From the NCBI GenBank assembly GCA_944326055.1, contig CALVCT010000031.1, positions 1-55,391 of the forward strand: DNA of 55,391 nt. Direction: 5' to 3'. Positions 32,853-42,183 of this stretch are shown in pieces. Within the stretch, counting starts at the first letter, position 1, and each line of letters begins with the position of its first letter. Below the pieces are notes generated by a model, which was given only the letters and a program-made list of their open reading frames with translations, made no database searches and was not told the DNA's origin. The translations under genes were made by a program, and so were the position numbers. The stretch is from an uncultured Erysipelotrichaceae bacterium. Lineage in GTDB: Bacteria; Bacillota_I; Bacilli_A; Erysipelotrichales; Erysipelotrichaceae.

Positions 32853-35480
32853 TCATTTGTTGCGGATAGCAGCTTGAGCAGCAGCTAATCTTGCGATAGG
32901 TACACGATATGGTGAACATGAAACATAAGTCAAGCCAACACGATGACAGAAGTCGATCGTCGTTGGATCACCACCATGCTCACCGCAGATGCCCAGTTTG
33001 ATATCTGGACGTGTCTTACGGCCAAGTTCTGCAGCCATTGCGACAAGTTTACCGACACCTTTTTGATCAAGTCTTGCAAATGGATCCTGTTCGTAGATCT
33101 TGCGAGCATAATAGTCCTTGAGGAAAGTACCAGCATCATCACGTGAGAATCCAAACGTCATCTGCGTTAGGTCATTAGTACCAAAAGAGAAGAAACTAGC
33201 TTCTTCAGCGATCTCATCTGCAAGTAACGCTGCACGTGGGATCTCGATCATCGTACCAACCTTGTATTCGATTTCGACACCGTTTCTTTCCATAACTTCC
33301 TTAGCCTTAGCATCAACGATATCTTTAACATACTTAAGTTCAGCTCTCTCACCAACAAGTGGAATCATGATCTCAGGATGGACATCATATTCTGGATGAC
33401 GTTTATTGACATTGATCGCAGCTTGGATGACAGCTTCTGTCTGCATCTCAGCGATCTCAGGATATGTGACTGCAAGACGGCATCCACGATGACCCATCAT
33501 CGGGTTGAACTCATGTAATGAGTTGACGACATCTTTGAGCTCATCAAACTCCATACCCATCTCTTTAGCGATCTCAGCGATCTCTTCATCTGTATGAGGT
33601 AAGAACTCATGTAATGGTGGATCTAAATAACGGATCGTAACTGGTAGTCCCTCCATAGCCTCATAGATAGCTTCGAAGTCACCTTGTTGCATAGGAAGGA
33701 TCTTACTTAGAGCTTCTTTGCGTTGCTCAGTTGTCTTAGAAACGATCATCTCGCGGACAGCTTTGATCCTATCACCTTCAAAGAACATATGTTCTGTTCT
33801 TACAAGGCCGATGCCTTGTGCGCCGAACTCTTTAGCTTGTTTTGCATCTCTTGGCGTATCAGCATTAGTTCTGACCTGTAGTCTGCGCTTCTCATCAGCC
33901 CAACTCATAAATCTCTCAAAGTAACCACTGATCTTTGCTGGAACAGTCTTGATCTTTTCACCATAGACATTACCAGTTGAACCATCGAGTGATAACCAAT
34001 CACCTTCATGATATTCTTTGCCACCAACACGCATGACTTTCTTTTCTTCATCAACGACGACGTCACCGCAGCCGGATACACAACATGCACCCATACCACG
34101 AGCAACGACAGCTGCGTGCGATGTCATACCACCACGAACTGTCATGATACCTTCAGCTGCCGCCATACCTTCGATATCTTCTGGCGAAGTCTCAAGTCTG
34201 ACTAAGACGACCTTATGTCCTTCTTTGCTGGCAGCGATCGCATCTTCAGCAGTGAATCTGATCTCACCACAAGCAGCACCAGGTGAAGCAGCTAGACCTC
34301 TAGCGATAACAGTTGCGCTTTTGAGTTCTGTATCATCGAATTGTGGGTGTAATAGTGAATCAAGCGCCTTAGGTTCGACCATCATGACAGCCTGATCAGT
34401 ATCGATGAGTCCTTCATCAACAAGGTCACAAGCGATCTTGAGAGCTGCAGCAGCTGTTCTTTTGCCGTTCCTTGTCTGTAGCATATATAATTTGCCACCT
34501 TCGATCGTGAACTCCATATCTTGCATATCATGATAATGATGTTCAAGAGTATCACAGATCTTGACAAAGTCATCGTATGCACCTGGCATGACCTCTTTTA
34601 AATGATCGATAGTCTGAGGTGTTCTGATACCAGCGACGACATCTTCACCTTGAGCATTCATAAGGAACTCACCAAAGAGCTTCTTTTCACCTGTGGCAGG
34701 GTTACGTGTGAAAGCGACACCTGTACCACAATCATCGCCCATATTACCGAAGACCATCATCTGTACATTGACGGCTGTGCCCCATGATGATGGGATCTCA
34801 TTCTCTTTACGATAGAAGATCGCGCGAGGGTTGTTCCAAGATCTAAAGACAGCTTCGATCGCTTTCTCTAGTTGGACTTCTGGATCTGTTGGGAAGTCCT
34901 CATGTAGATTATCATGATAGAATTTCTTGAACCTGTCGACCATCTCTTTCAAGTCATCAGCATCTAACTCTGTATCGAGCTTGACACCTTTCTTCTCTTT
35001 GAGTTCATCGATGATGACTTCAAACTCACTCTTTGGCAAGCCCATGACGACATCAGCGAACATTTGGATGAAACGACGATATGAATCATAAGCGAAACGT
35101 GGATTATTCGTCTTTTCAGCGATAGTCTTGACGACATCATCGTTGATACCTAGGTTGAGGATAGTATCCATCATACCTGGCATCGAAGCTCTAGCACCAG
35201 ATCTAACTGATACCAAAAGTGGATTGTCTTTATCCCCTAATCTCTTACCACTGATCTCTTCCAGTTTCGCTTTTGCTGCTTTGACCTCACTTAAGATCTC
35301 TGGAGCGATCGTTTCGTTATCCTCATAATAACGATTGCAAGCTTCAGTAGTGATCGTAAAACCCTGTGGTACTGGCATACCGAGATTAGTCATCTCGGCT
35401 AAGTTAGCACCCTTACCACCTAAGAGCTCACGCATGCTACCATTGCCTTCCGTAAACATGTATACGTACTTTGTAGCCAT
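32853..35480 (-). CDS. ppdK: Pyruvate, phosphate dikinase
   Basis: Interconverts pyruvate + ATP + Pi with PEP + AMP + PPi, a glycolytic or gluconeogenic enzyme of fermentative anaerobes. 875 residues: the ATP-grasp domain begins GGKGANLAEMTNLGMPVPQG. The phosphohistidine domain has GGMTSHAAVVARGMG with catalytic His near 455. The PEP-binding TIM barrel ends with GICGEHGGDPTTI. The length is typical. SD GGAGG; an extended -10 (35502-35510) lies upstream. No dedicated regulatory protein (DUF299) is adjacent. Confidence 0.97.
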   Translation of the reverse strand: MATKYVYMFTEGNGSMRELLGGKGANLAEMTNLGMPVPQGFTITTEACNRYYEDNETIAPEILSEVKAAKAKLEEISGKRLGDKDNPLLVSVRSGARASMPGMMDTILNLGINDDVVKTIAEKTNNPRFAYDSYRRFIQMFADVVMGLPKSEFEVIIDELKEKKGVKLDTELDADDLKEMVDRFKKFYHDNLHEDFPTDPEVQLEKAIEAVFRSWNNPRAIFYRKENEIPSSWGTAVNVQMMVFGNMGDDCGTGVAFTRNPATGEKKLFGEFLMNAQGEDVVAGIRTPQTIDHLKEVMPGAYDDFVKICDTLEHHYHDMQDMEFTIEGGKLYMLQTRNGKRTAAAALKIACDLVDEGLIDTDQAVMMVEPKALDSLLHPQFDDTELKSATVIARGLAASPGAACGEIRFTAEDAIAASKEGHKVVLVRLETSPEDIEGMAAAEGIMTVRGGMTSHAAVVARGMGACCVSGCGDVVVDEEKKVMRVGGKEYHEGDWLSLDGSTGNVYGEKIKTVPAKISGYFERFMSWADEKRRLQVRTNADTPRDAKQAKEFGAQGIGLVRTEHMFFEGDRIKAVREMIVSKTTEQRKEALSKILPMQQGDFEAIYEAMEGLPVTIRYLDPPLHEFLPHTDEEIAEIAKEMGMEFDELKDVVNSLHEFNPMMGHRGCRLAVTYPEIAEMQTEAVIQAAINVNKRHPEYDVHPEIMIPLVGERAELKYVKDIVDAKAKEVMERNGVEIEYKVGTMIEIPRAALLADEIAEEASFFSFGTNDLTQMTFGFSRDDAGTFLKDYYARKIYEQDPFARLDQKGVGKLVAMAAELGRKTRPDIKLGICGEHGGDPTTIDFCHRVGLTYVSCSPYRVPIARLAAAQAAIRNK

Positions 35481-35501
35481 ATATCCTCCTTCAATGTCAA
35501 T

Positions 35502-35510
35502 ATTCTAACA
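35502..35510 (-). promoter_or_regulatory. Extended -10 promoter of ppdK
   Basis: On the minus strand TGTTAGAAT, the same nine bases as the priA promoter, 21 bases before the ppdK start and just after the stop of the upstream hydrolase gene. Confidence 0.5.
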
Positions 35511-35524
35511 CAATGACTGTTTGA

Positions 35525-36436
35525 TTAAAGCGTCTTGATGAAATTTTCGATAACTTTCGGATACTCTTCTAAAAGATAAGCTCCAAGCCGTGTCTTTGTC
35601 TTGAAGATATGGATATCCTTTGGGCCTTCATATACATCAAAGAGCTCTTTAGCTTCCTTTACATCGACGACTTCATCGTACTGACTATGTAGAAAAAGTA
35701 TCGGTACTCTTGCACCTCTTATTGCTTTAAGGGCATCAATATCTTCAAGTTTAGATGTCATCCACTTTTGATATAACAGATCGATACCAAAAGCCAGAGT
35801 CTTGTCTTTAAAAGATCTATAGATCTGTGTCTTAGCGTTTATGAAACCACCCTCCTCAATGACAAAGATGATGTTTTCACTGACTTTTTGGGCTAGATAC
35901 ATCATGACTGTCATCGCACCCAAAGAGATGCCATATAATCCGATCTTGATGTTAGGATCTTCTTTCTTAAGAATATCGACAAGGCGTGCAAGATCGATCG
36001 CTTCTTTGAAGCCAAGACTAGTGTAGTCACCTTCAGATCGACCATGTACTCTTTGATCGACCAAGATCGTATCATAACCTAACGCATCGAAGATACGTGC
36101 TTGATGTACTACTGCATAGTGATCAGCTTTTGTCGCATGGTGTAAGATAACGACTTGATGGGCATCATGGCTTTTGATCCTTAAGGCATAGAGCTCTTTA
36201 CCATCATAGCTCTTATAGACCATGTCTTCATGATTTTTAGATCTAAGCCATGTAAGATCATCTAAAAGTGTGCTCTTATAGATATCGCTTGCCGAATTAT
36301 CTGGACAGCATTCAGTAATATCTCTGTCTCTTGTCGGTGCAAACAAACTGTCGAAACGTTTTTTTGCTAGTCCCATATAAACTAATGGTGATAGAGCTAT
36401 CGCACCGCCAAATAGAGCCCAACCCTTCTTAGACAT
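35525..36436 (-). CDS. Alpha/beta hydrolase with N-terminal membrane anchor
   Basis: 303 residues from ATG 36436, preceded by AAAGGTG; an earlier GTG at 36445 is possible. One N-terminal hydrophobic helix (GWALFGGAIALSPLVYMG) is followed by a hydrolase fold. The nucleophile is Ser in LYGISLGAMT, with VLHHATKADHYAVV in the oxyanion area and LHSQYDEVVDV for the acid. A candidate catalytic His is not obvious at the usual place near the C-terminus (HIFKTKTRLGAYLL), so activity is uncertain. It resembles peptidase S9/YhfR-like hydrolases that carry out unspecified ester or peptide cleavage. It is translationally coupled to valS. Confidence 0.82.
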   Translation of the reverse strand: MSKKGWALFGGAIALSPLVYMGLAKKRFDSLFAPTRDRDITECCPDNSASDIYKSTLLDDLTWLRSKNHEDMVYKSYDGKELYALRIKSHDAHQVVILHHATKADHYAVVHQARIFDALGYDTILVDQRVHGRSEGDYTSLGFKEAIDLARLVDILKKEDPNIKIGLYGISLGAMTVMMYLAQKVSENIIFVIEEGGFINAKTQIYRSFKDKTLAFGIDLLYQKWMTSKLEDIDALKAIRGARVPILFLHSQYDEVVDVKEAKELFDVYEGPKDIHIFKTKTRLGAYLLEEYPKVIENFIKTL

Positions 36437-39020
36437 CGACCTCACCTTTGAGTTCTTTCAACTTCTTGGCTAATGTATCATAAGATGCTTGATAGTGTTC
36501 TAGTTTCTCTTTCTCTAAGTCGACTTTAGCTTGTGGTGCTTTAGCTAAGAAATTCGCATTAGATAAGATACCTTTCGATCTAGCCAATTCTGACCTTAGA
36601 GTCTCTAGTTCTTTTTCGATCTTAGCGATCTCTTCATTTACATCAACGATCTCATCCATCATGAACTCGATCTTCTCTTCACCTATTGGTCTAACTAAGG
36701 TCTTGCCATCAAGTTTATCTACAGCAATGATATGACACATCTTGTAGAGCAGGTCTTCTTTTGATCTATCAAGAGCAAAATTCACCGTCAATGAGACATG
36801 AAGATCTTTATTAGGTTTGATGTCGTTTTCACTTCTTAACTCACGTACCAATTTGATGATGGCGATAAGCGTCTTAGCTTCATCGGCTTTCTTCTTATCG
36901 ATAGCACCATAGACCTCAGGCCAACTTGCAACTGTGATCGATGTATCTTTGCCATGGATCTCTTGATAGATCTCTTCAGTCACAAACGGTAAGAAAGGAT
37001 GCAATAGACGCATCGTTGCATCTAAGACATAGATGAGATTAGATAACGTTGCATCCCTAGTTGTCTCATCTTGCAGTCCGCTTTTTGCGAATTCGATATA
37101 ATTACTACAGAGATCATTCCAGACGAAGTCTGATAATTCATTACCGGCGATGCCAAACTCATATCGGTCAAGATTGAGCGTAACTTGCTCGATCGTATGA
37201 TCCAGGCGCTCTAAGATCCAGTGGTCAGTACTAGATAGTGGATTGGCTTTGACTTCGATCTTATTGCCTTCAGCATACATGAGAACGAATCTTGCAGCAT
37301 TCCACAGTTTATTGATGAAGTTCCAAGCAGCATCCATCTTCTGTTTGGAATAGTTCGTATCAAGCCCAGGTGCAGCATTAGTCAAGATGAAGAAGCGCAA
37401 AGCATCACAACCATACTCATCTATAACATCGATAGGATCGATGCCGTTACCTAAAGATTTAGACATCTTGCGTCCTTTCTCATCGCGAATGAGGCCATGG
37501 ATCAAACAGTCTTTGAATGGCACATCATGCATGAAATGGCGAGCACTGAACGCCATCCTTGCGACCCAGAAGAAGATGATGTCATAACCTGTGACAAGGC
37601 ATGATGTTGGGAAGTAACGTTCAAGATCTTCTGTCTTCTCAGGCCAACCTAAGACACTGAAAGGCCATAGTGCACTTGAGAACCATGTATCTAGAACATC
37701 TTCATCTTGTATGTAGTTCTCGATATCTTTCGGTGGCTCTTCTTCGCAATAGATCGCACCTGTCTCTTTATGATAATAGACAGGTATACGATGTCCCCAC
37801 CAAAGCTGTCTTGATATACACCAATCATCGATATTTTCAAGCCAGCTCCTAAACGTCTTCTCAAAGCGTCGTGGATAGAACTCGATCTTCGTCTTTGGAT
37901 CATCTTGACACTTCAAGACTTCTTCAGCAAGCGGCTTCATCTTGACGAACCATTGTTTAGATAAGTAAGGTTCGACCATGACACCTGTCCTTTCAGAGTG
38001 TCCGACACTGTGTACGATCTCCTCTTCCTTGATGAAATGACCTTCTTCTTTGATCTTTTCAACCAAAAGATCACGACACTTGAAGCGATCTAATCCTTCA
38101 TAGTCTTTAGCCAGCTCATTCATCGTGCCATCTTCATTCATACAGATAGGCATATCTAAGCCATGACGTAAAGCGATCTGATAATCGTTTGGATCATGGG
38201 CTGGTGTACATTTCATTGCACCACTACCAAAGCCGATCTCGATATACTCGTCACCGATGATAGGTAGGATGTCGCCATTGGCTGGATTGATACATTTCTT
38301 ACCGATCAAATGTGCTAGTCTTTCATCTTTAGGATTGACAACGACACAAACATCGCCAAACATCGTTTCCGGTCTAGTCGTCGCGACTGAGAAAGTCTCG
38401 TCACTATCGACGACTTCATACAAGAAGTAATACATCTTACCTTTGACATCTTTATGGATGACTTCAATATTACTTAGGGCTGTCTTAGCTTCAGGATCCC
38501 AGTTGATTATGCGTCTACCTTGATAGATAAGTCCTTCCTTATAATATTCTACAAAGACTTTTTTAACAGCAGCTGATAATCCTTCATCTAAAGTAAAGCG
38601 CTCTTTCCTATAATCGACAGAGATACCAAACTTCGCCCATTGTTTATGGATGAAATCTGCATATTCATCTTTCCATTCCCAAGCTTTTTTTAGAAAACCT
38701 TCTCTTCCGATATCATAACGTGATACGCCCTGTGATTTGAGTCTTTCATCGACTTTAGCTTGTGTCGCGATACCAGCATGATCCATGCCAGGGACCCATA
38801 AGACGTCCTCACCCTTTAGACGATGATATCTTGCGAGCAGATCTTGCATCGCATTATCCATAGCGTGACCAAGGTGTAATTTTCCAGTGACATTTGGTGG
38901 TGGTATGACGATACAATATGGCTTCTTTGACATATCGCCACATTCAAAATAACCCTTTTCTATCCAAGTTGCATATTTGCCCTCTTCAACTTTCTTAAAA
39001 TCATACTTACTATCTAACAT
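36429..39020 (-). CDS. valS: Valyl-tRNA synthetase
   Basis: Class I synthetase of 863 residues: HIGH in PNVTGKLHLGHAMD near 40-53, the CP1 editing domain (TTRPETMFGDV), KMSKS in GRKMSKSLGNG near 520-530, the anticodon domain, and a C-terminal coiled coil about 800-860 that clamps tRNA. SD GAGGAGG with four bases to ATG. A valine T-box leader and promoter lie upstream. It is followed by the membrane hydrolase with an 8-nt overlap. Confidence 0.97.
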   Translation of the reverse strand: MLDSKYDFKKVEEGKYATWIEKGYFECGDMSKKPYCIVIPPPNVTGKLHLGHAMDNAMQDLLARYHRLKGEDVLWVPGMDHAGIATQAKVDERLKSQGVSRYDIGREGFLKKAWEWKDEYADFIHKQWAKFGISVDYRKERFTLDEGLSAAVKKVFVEYYKEGLIYQGRRIINWDPEAKTALSNIEVIHKDVKGKMYYFLYEVVDSDETFSVATTRPETMFGDVCVVVNPKDERLAHLIGKKCINPANGDILPIIGDEYIEIGFGSGAMKCTPAHDPNDYQIALRHGLDMPICMNEDGTMNELAKDYEGLDRFKCRDLLVEKIKEEGHFIKEEEIVHSVGHSERTGVMVEPYLSKQWFVKMKPLAEEVLKCQDDPKTKIEFYPRRFEKTFRSWLENIDDWCISRQLWWGHRIPVYYHKETGAIYCEEEPPKDIENYIQDEDVLDTWFSSALWPFSVLGWPEKTEDLERYFPTSCLVTGYDIIFFWVARMAFSARHFMHDVPFKDCLIHGLIRDEKGRKMSKSLGNGIDPIDVIDEYGCDALRFFILTNAAPGLDTNYSKQKMDAAWNFINKLWNAARFVLMYAEGNKIEVKANPLSSTDHWILERLDHTIEQVTLNLDRYEFGIAGNELSDFVWNDLCSNYIEFAKSGLQDETTRDATLSNLIYVLDATMRLLHPFLPFVTEEIYQEIHGKDTSITVASWPEVYGAIDKKKADEAKTLIAIIKLVRELRSENDIKPNKDLHVSLTVNFALDRSKEDLLYKMCHIIAVDKLDGKTLVRPIGEEKIEFMMDEIVDVNEEIAKIEKELETLRSELARSKGILSNANFLAKAPQAKVDLEKEKLEHYQASYDTLAKKLKELKGEVDV

Positions 39021-39037
39021 AGGACCTCCTCGATACG

Positions 39038-39236
39038 AAAAAAAGGTGATACAAGGTCGCTAGCGCGAGGTACCACCTTTACTTATTACTCAAGACTCTT
39101 TAACGCAGAGATACGGCTTTGCTTACTATCTTCAGCAAGCGACTCCGAGATGACTTTTCCAAGATCTTACGTATCTTTCTCAGCTTACAAGATATCTCTA
39201 GTGTCACAGATCTAGGCTTTCTTTCTCTTCTTCGTC
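39038..39236 (-). promoter_or_regulatory. T-box riboswitch leader of valS (valine)
   Basis: On the minus strand a long Stem I has a helix AGAGAU/AUCUC next to a specifier loop reading GGAGUCGC. GUC, a valine codon, is at 39141-39143. A Stem III-like hairpin GCUUGCU/AGUAAGC follows. The antiterminator core is GGUGGUACC (39069-39077). The terminator pairs GGUGGUAC with GUAUCACC (39045-39052), followed by seven U. The last 60 or so bases before the core are nearly identical to those of the alanine leader at 227-411. Confidence 0.9.
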
Positions 39237-39242
39237 CCTAAA

Positions 39243-39271
39243 ACTATAGCAGAGACTTTTATCAAACACAA
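39243..39271 (-). promoter_or_regulatory. Promoter of the valS T-box leader
   Basis: On the minus strand TTGTGT (39266-39271) and TATAGT (39243-39248, preceded by TGC) are 17 bp apart. The -35 overlaps the last codons of engB. Confidence 0.65.
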
Positions 39272-39822
39272 GCTTCGATATAACTTTTGAGTTCATCTAT
39301 GCCCCTTCTTTTAAGTGTCGAGGTCTTATAGATGGTACTTTCAGGAACATTCAAAGTCTCAGAAATCATCTTTGCGCATGAATGCTGCTCGCTTTGCGAT
39401 AGCTTATCGATCTTGTTGGCGACGATAACGACTTTTAGATGATGATGTCTAAGATATTCGATCATATCGACATCATCGATTGTCGGTCTATGTCTTGCAT
39501 CAACGATCATGACGACGAGTCGGATACGCTCTTTTAGAGAAAAATAGCCATCCATCATCTTATCGAAAGCGATCAACTCTTTATTTGAACGATCAGCAAA
39601 ACCATATCCAGGTACATCGACTGCATGATAGCTCCCATCGACCAAAAAGAAGTTGATCATCTTAGTCATTCCTGGTTTCTTGCCCACAAAAGCGATCTTC
39701 TGCGTATAAAGTGTATTCAATAGCGATGACTTCCCAACATTAGATCGACCGATGAAGACGACATCACGATCAGGTCTTGGAAAGTCTTCTTTTTTGACAG
39801 CGCTCTTGACAAATTCGATCAT
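39262..39822 (-). CDS. engB: Ribosome biogenesis GTP-binding protein EngB (YsxC)
   Basis: 186 residues of TrmE-Era-type GTPase: G1 GRSNVGKSSLLN near 26-37, switch GKKPGMTKMINFF with the Thr, G3 DVPGYGFA, G4 VANKIDKL, G5 TSTLKRRG. It is required for 50S assembly. It overlaps lon by 4 nt; lon-engB is a classic Bacillota pair. Confidence 0.96.
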   Translation of the reverse strand: MIEFVKSAVKKEDFPRPDRDVVFIGRSNVGKSSLLNTLYTQKIAFVGKKPGMTKMINFFLVDGSYHAVDVPGYGFADRSNKELIAFDKMMDGYFSLKERIRLVVMIVDARHRPTIDDVDMIEYLRHHHLKVVIVANKIDKLSQSEQHSCAKMISETLNVPESTIYKTSTLKRRGIDELKSYIEACV

Positions 39823-42134
39823 ACTAGAGCTCTCTTGAAGACTTGATCGACACTTTCAACAGGGATGAATTCAACATCTTCTTTGACAGTTTCAGGAACA
39901 TCACGCAGATCTTTGACATTGAGCTTAGGGATGATTATCGTCTTGATACCACTACGATGAGCAGCCAATGACTTCTCTTTTAGTCCACCAATAGGTAAGA
40001 CATTTCCTCTTAAAGTTACTTCACCTGTCATTGCGACATCACTATGTACTTTGCGTCCAGTGATCGCTGAGACGATAGCTGTCGACAAAGTTACACCAGC
40101 ACTTGGCCCATCTTTTGGCACGGCTCCTTCAGGCACATGGACATGGATGTCATGAGTATCGAAGAATTTTGGATCGATACCATACTTTTTCGCGTTAGCT
40201 TTTATATAGTCAAGTGCTATACGTGTCGATTCCTTCATAACATCGCCTAATTGCCCTGTCACTATGAACTTGCCAGAACCTTCAAAATAATTAACTTCGA
40301 CAGACAACACATCACCACCAAAGGAAGTATAGGCTAGACCCGTGACGACGCCAACTTGATCTTTCTTCTCTTTTGTACCATATTCATAGATCTCTGGACC
40401 CAACCACTCATCGATCAATTTTTTAGTCACAGTAACTTTCGTCTTTTTCTTAGCTAAGATCTCTAAAACGACCTTACGACATAAGGATCCTATTGTCCTT
40501 TCGAGTTGTCTGACACCTGCTTCTCTAGTGTAATGACGGATAAGATGCATGATGATATCATCAGAGATCTTGAATTGGCTTGGCTTTAAGCCATTTGCCT
40601 CTAGCTGCTTTCGCAATAAATGTTCTTTTGCGATATTGAGTTTTTCGATCTCTGTATATGATGATATCTCTATGATCTCCAAACGGTCTTTCAAAGCTGG
40701 TGGGATATTCTCGATGTAGTTAGCTGTCGCAATGAATAGAACATCAGAGAGATCATAAGGCTCTTCTAGATAGTGATCAGAAAAAGCGTTGTTCTGTTCA
40801 GGATCTAATACCTCAAGCATCGCACTTGATGGATCGCCTTTATAATCAGAAGCCATCTTATCGATCTCATCGATAAGGAAGACTGGATTGAGCGTTCCTG
40901 CTTTCTTCATACCTTGAATGATACGTCCAGGTAAAGCACCAAGATAAGTACGTCTATGGCCTCTGATCTCAGCTTCATCACGCACGCCACCTAAAGAGAT
41001 CTTGACGAAATTACGTCCCAGAGCTCTAGCTACAGAACGGGCAAGTGAAGTCTTACCGACACCAGGTGGACCAACAAGGCAAAGGATCGGACTCTTCAAA
41101 GAAGCAGTCATCTGCTTGACAGCTAGATATTCTAAGATACGTTCCTTGACTTTCTTTAGACCAAAGTGGTCTTCATCAAGGATCTTTGATGCTTCATTGA
41201 TATCTTCATTATCTTCACTCTTTTGCCACCAAGGTACTTTCAAGAGCCAATCGAGATAAGTCCTGACGACACCATACTCACCACCTGCAGGTGGCAACAT
41301 CTCCATCTTATCGATCTCTTCGAGAGCTTTCACTTTGACATGTTCTGGATATGGCTCATTGTTTACGAGTTCTCGTAGCTCATCTTCATCGCCAGTCGTC
41401 GGACCATCGTTTAGTTCATTCTTGATCGCCCTGACTTTCTCACGCAAGTAATAGTTCCTTTGTGAATCTTCCATACTTTCGCGGACTTTCTTTTCGATCT
41501 CTGCATCGATCTCGTCGACTTTGATGAGCCTTTGGATACTTTCTAGAGTCATCGTTAGTCGCTTGGTCACGTCTGCTTCTTCTAAGAACTTCTGTTTCTC
41601 GTTGAAATCAAACAAGAACATTTGAGCATAACGATCCGTGAGTTCAGCAGCTCCACTTCCAAATGACAGAGTCTTGATAAAGTCGATATTGAAAGGACCG
41701 GCTGCATGTCTTTTGACCTTATCCAACATGCCTAATACTTTGAGCATCAAGTCTTTGACGATCAATTCATCCTGATAGTAATCTTGTATCCATTCAGCTT
41801 CAACAGCATTAGTACCATCTGCTAAGGTCATATAGCGTATCGCTTTTGCTCGTGCTACACCAAGCAGAGTGACTTGATAAAAACTCTCATTTGCTTGGTG
41901 TTTGATAACTTTAACGATTTTGCAGATACATCCGATCTCAAAAGCTTCTGAGAAACTTGGATGATCCGTTTCGATCGACTTTTGAGCAGTCATGAAGACA
42001 TATGTGCCATTCTGTTGAGCGTGGTCAAAACCGCGCATGCTTTCTTTACGACCGACATCGATCGTTATCTGTTGGTTTGGGAAGATGACGACCCCACGTG
42101 TACAAATGATAGGAACTGTATGTATCTCTCCCAT
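39819..42134 (-). CDS. lon: ATP-dependent protease Lon
   Basis: 771 residues: an N-terminal substrate-binding domain (PIICTRGVVIFPNQQITI), an AAA+ domain with Walker A GPPGVGKTS near 352-360 and Walker B FLIDEIDKM. The C-terminal protease domain has catalytic Ser in GPSAGVTL and Lys in GGLKEKSLAA. It degrades misfolded and regulatory proteins. Preceded by an SD AGGAGG-type sequence and a hairpin after tig. It is next to tig, which matches the Bacillus tig/lon neighbourhood, with clpX missing. Confidence 0.97.
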   Translation of the reverse strand: MGEIHTVPIICTRGVVIFPNQQITIDVGRKESMRGFDHAQQNGTYVFMTAQKSIETDHPSFSEAFEIGCICKIVKVIKHQANESFYQVTLLGVARAKAIRYMTLADGTNAVEAEWIQDYYQDELIVKDLMLKVLGMLDKVKRHAAGPFNIDFIKTLSFGSGAAELTDRYAQMFLFDFNEKQKFLEEADVTKRLTMTLESIQRLIKVDEIDAEIEKKVRESMEDSQRNYYLREKVRAIKNELNDGPTTGDEDELRELVNNEPYPEHVKVKALEEIDKMEMLPPAGGEYGVVRTYLDWLLKVPWWQKSEDNEDINEASKILDEDHFGLKKVKERILEYLAVKQMTASLKSPILCLVGPPGVGKTSLARSVARALGRNFVKISLGGVRDEAEIRGHRRTYLGALPGRIIQGMKKAGTLNPVFLIDEIDKMASDYKGDPSSAMLEVLDPEQNNAFSDHYLEEPYDLSDVLFIATANYIENIPPALKDRLEIIEISSYTEIEKLNIAKEHLLRKQLEANGLKPSQFKISDDIIMHLIRHYTREAGVRQLERTIGSLCRKVVLEILAKKKTKVTVTKKLIDEWLGPEIYEYGTKEKKDQVGVVTGLAYTSFGGDVLSVEVNYFEGSGKFIVTGQLGDVMKESTRIALDYIKANAKKYGIDPKFFDTHDIHVHVPEGAVPKDGPSAGVTLSTAIVSAITGRKVHSDVAMTGEVTLRGNVLPIGGLKEKSLAAHRSGIKTIIIPKLNVKDLRDVPETVKEDVEFIPVESVDQVFKRALV

Positions 42135-42153
42135 TTTTACCTCCTTTTTTTAT

Positions 42154-42176
42154 AAAAGACGCTCTAGCGTCTTTTT
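42154..42176. terminator. Bidirectional terminator between tig and lon
   Basis: AAAAGACGC (42154-42162), loop TCTA, GCGTCTTTT (42167-42175). T runs follow on both strands. It should end tig transcripts before lon. Confidence 0.85.
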
Positions 42177-42183
42177 ACATTCA

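Noticed and set aside
34018-34395. Plus-strand open frame of 125 codons
   Set aside because: Antisense shadow of ppdK, no start signals.
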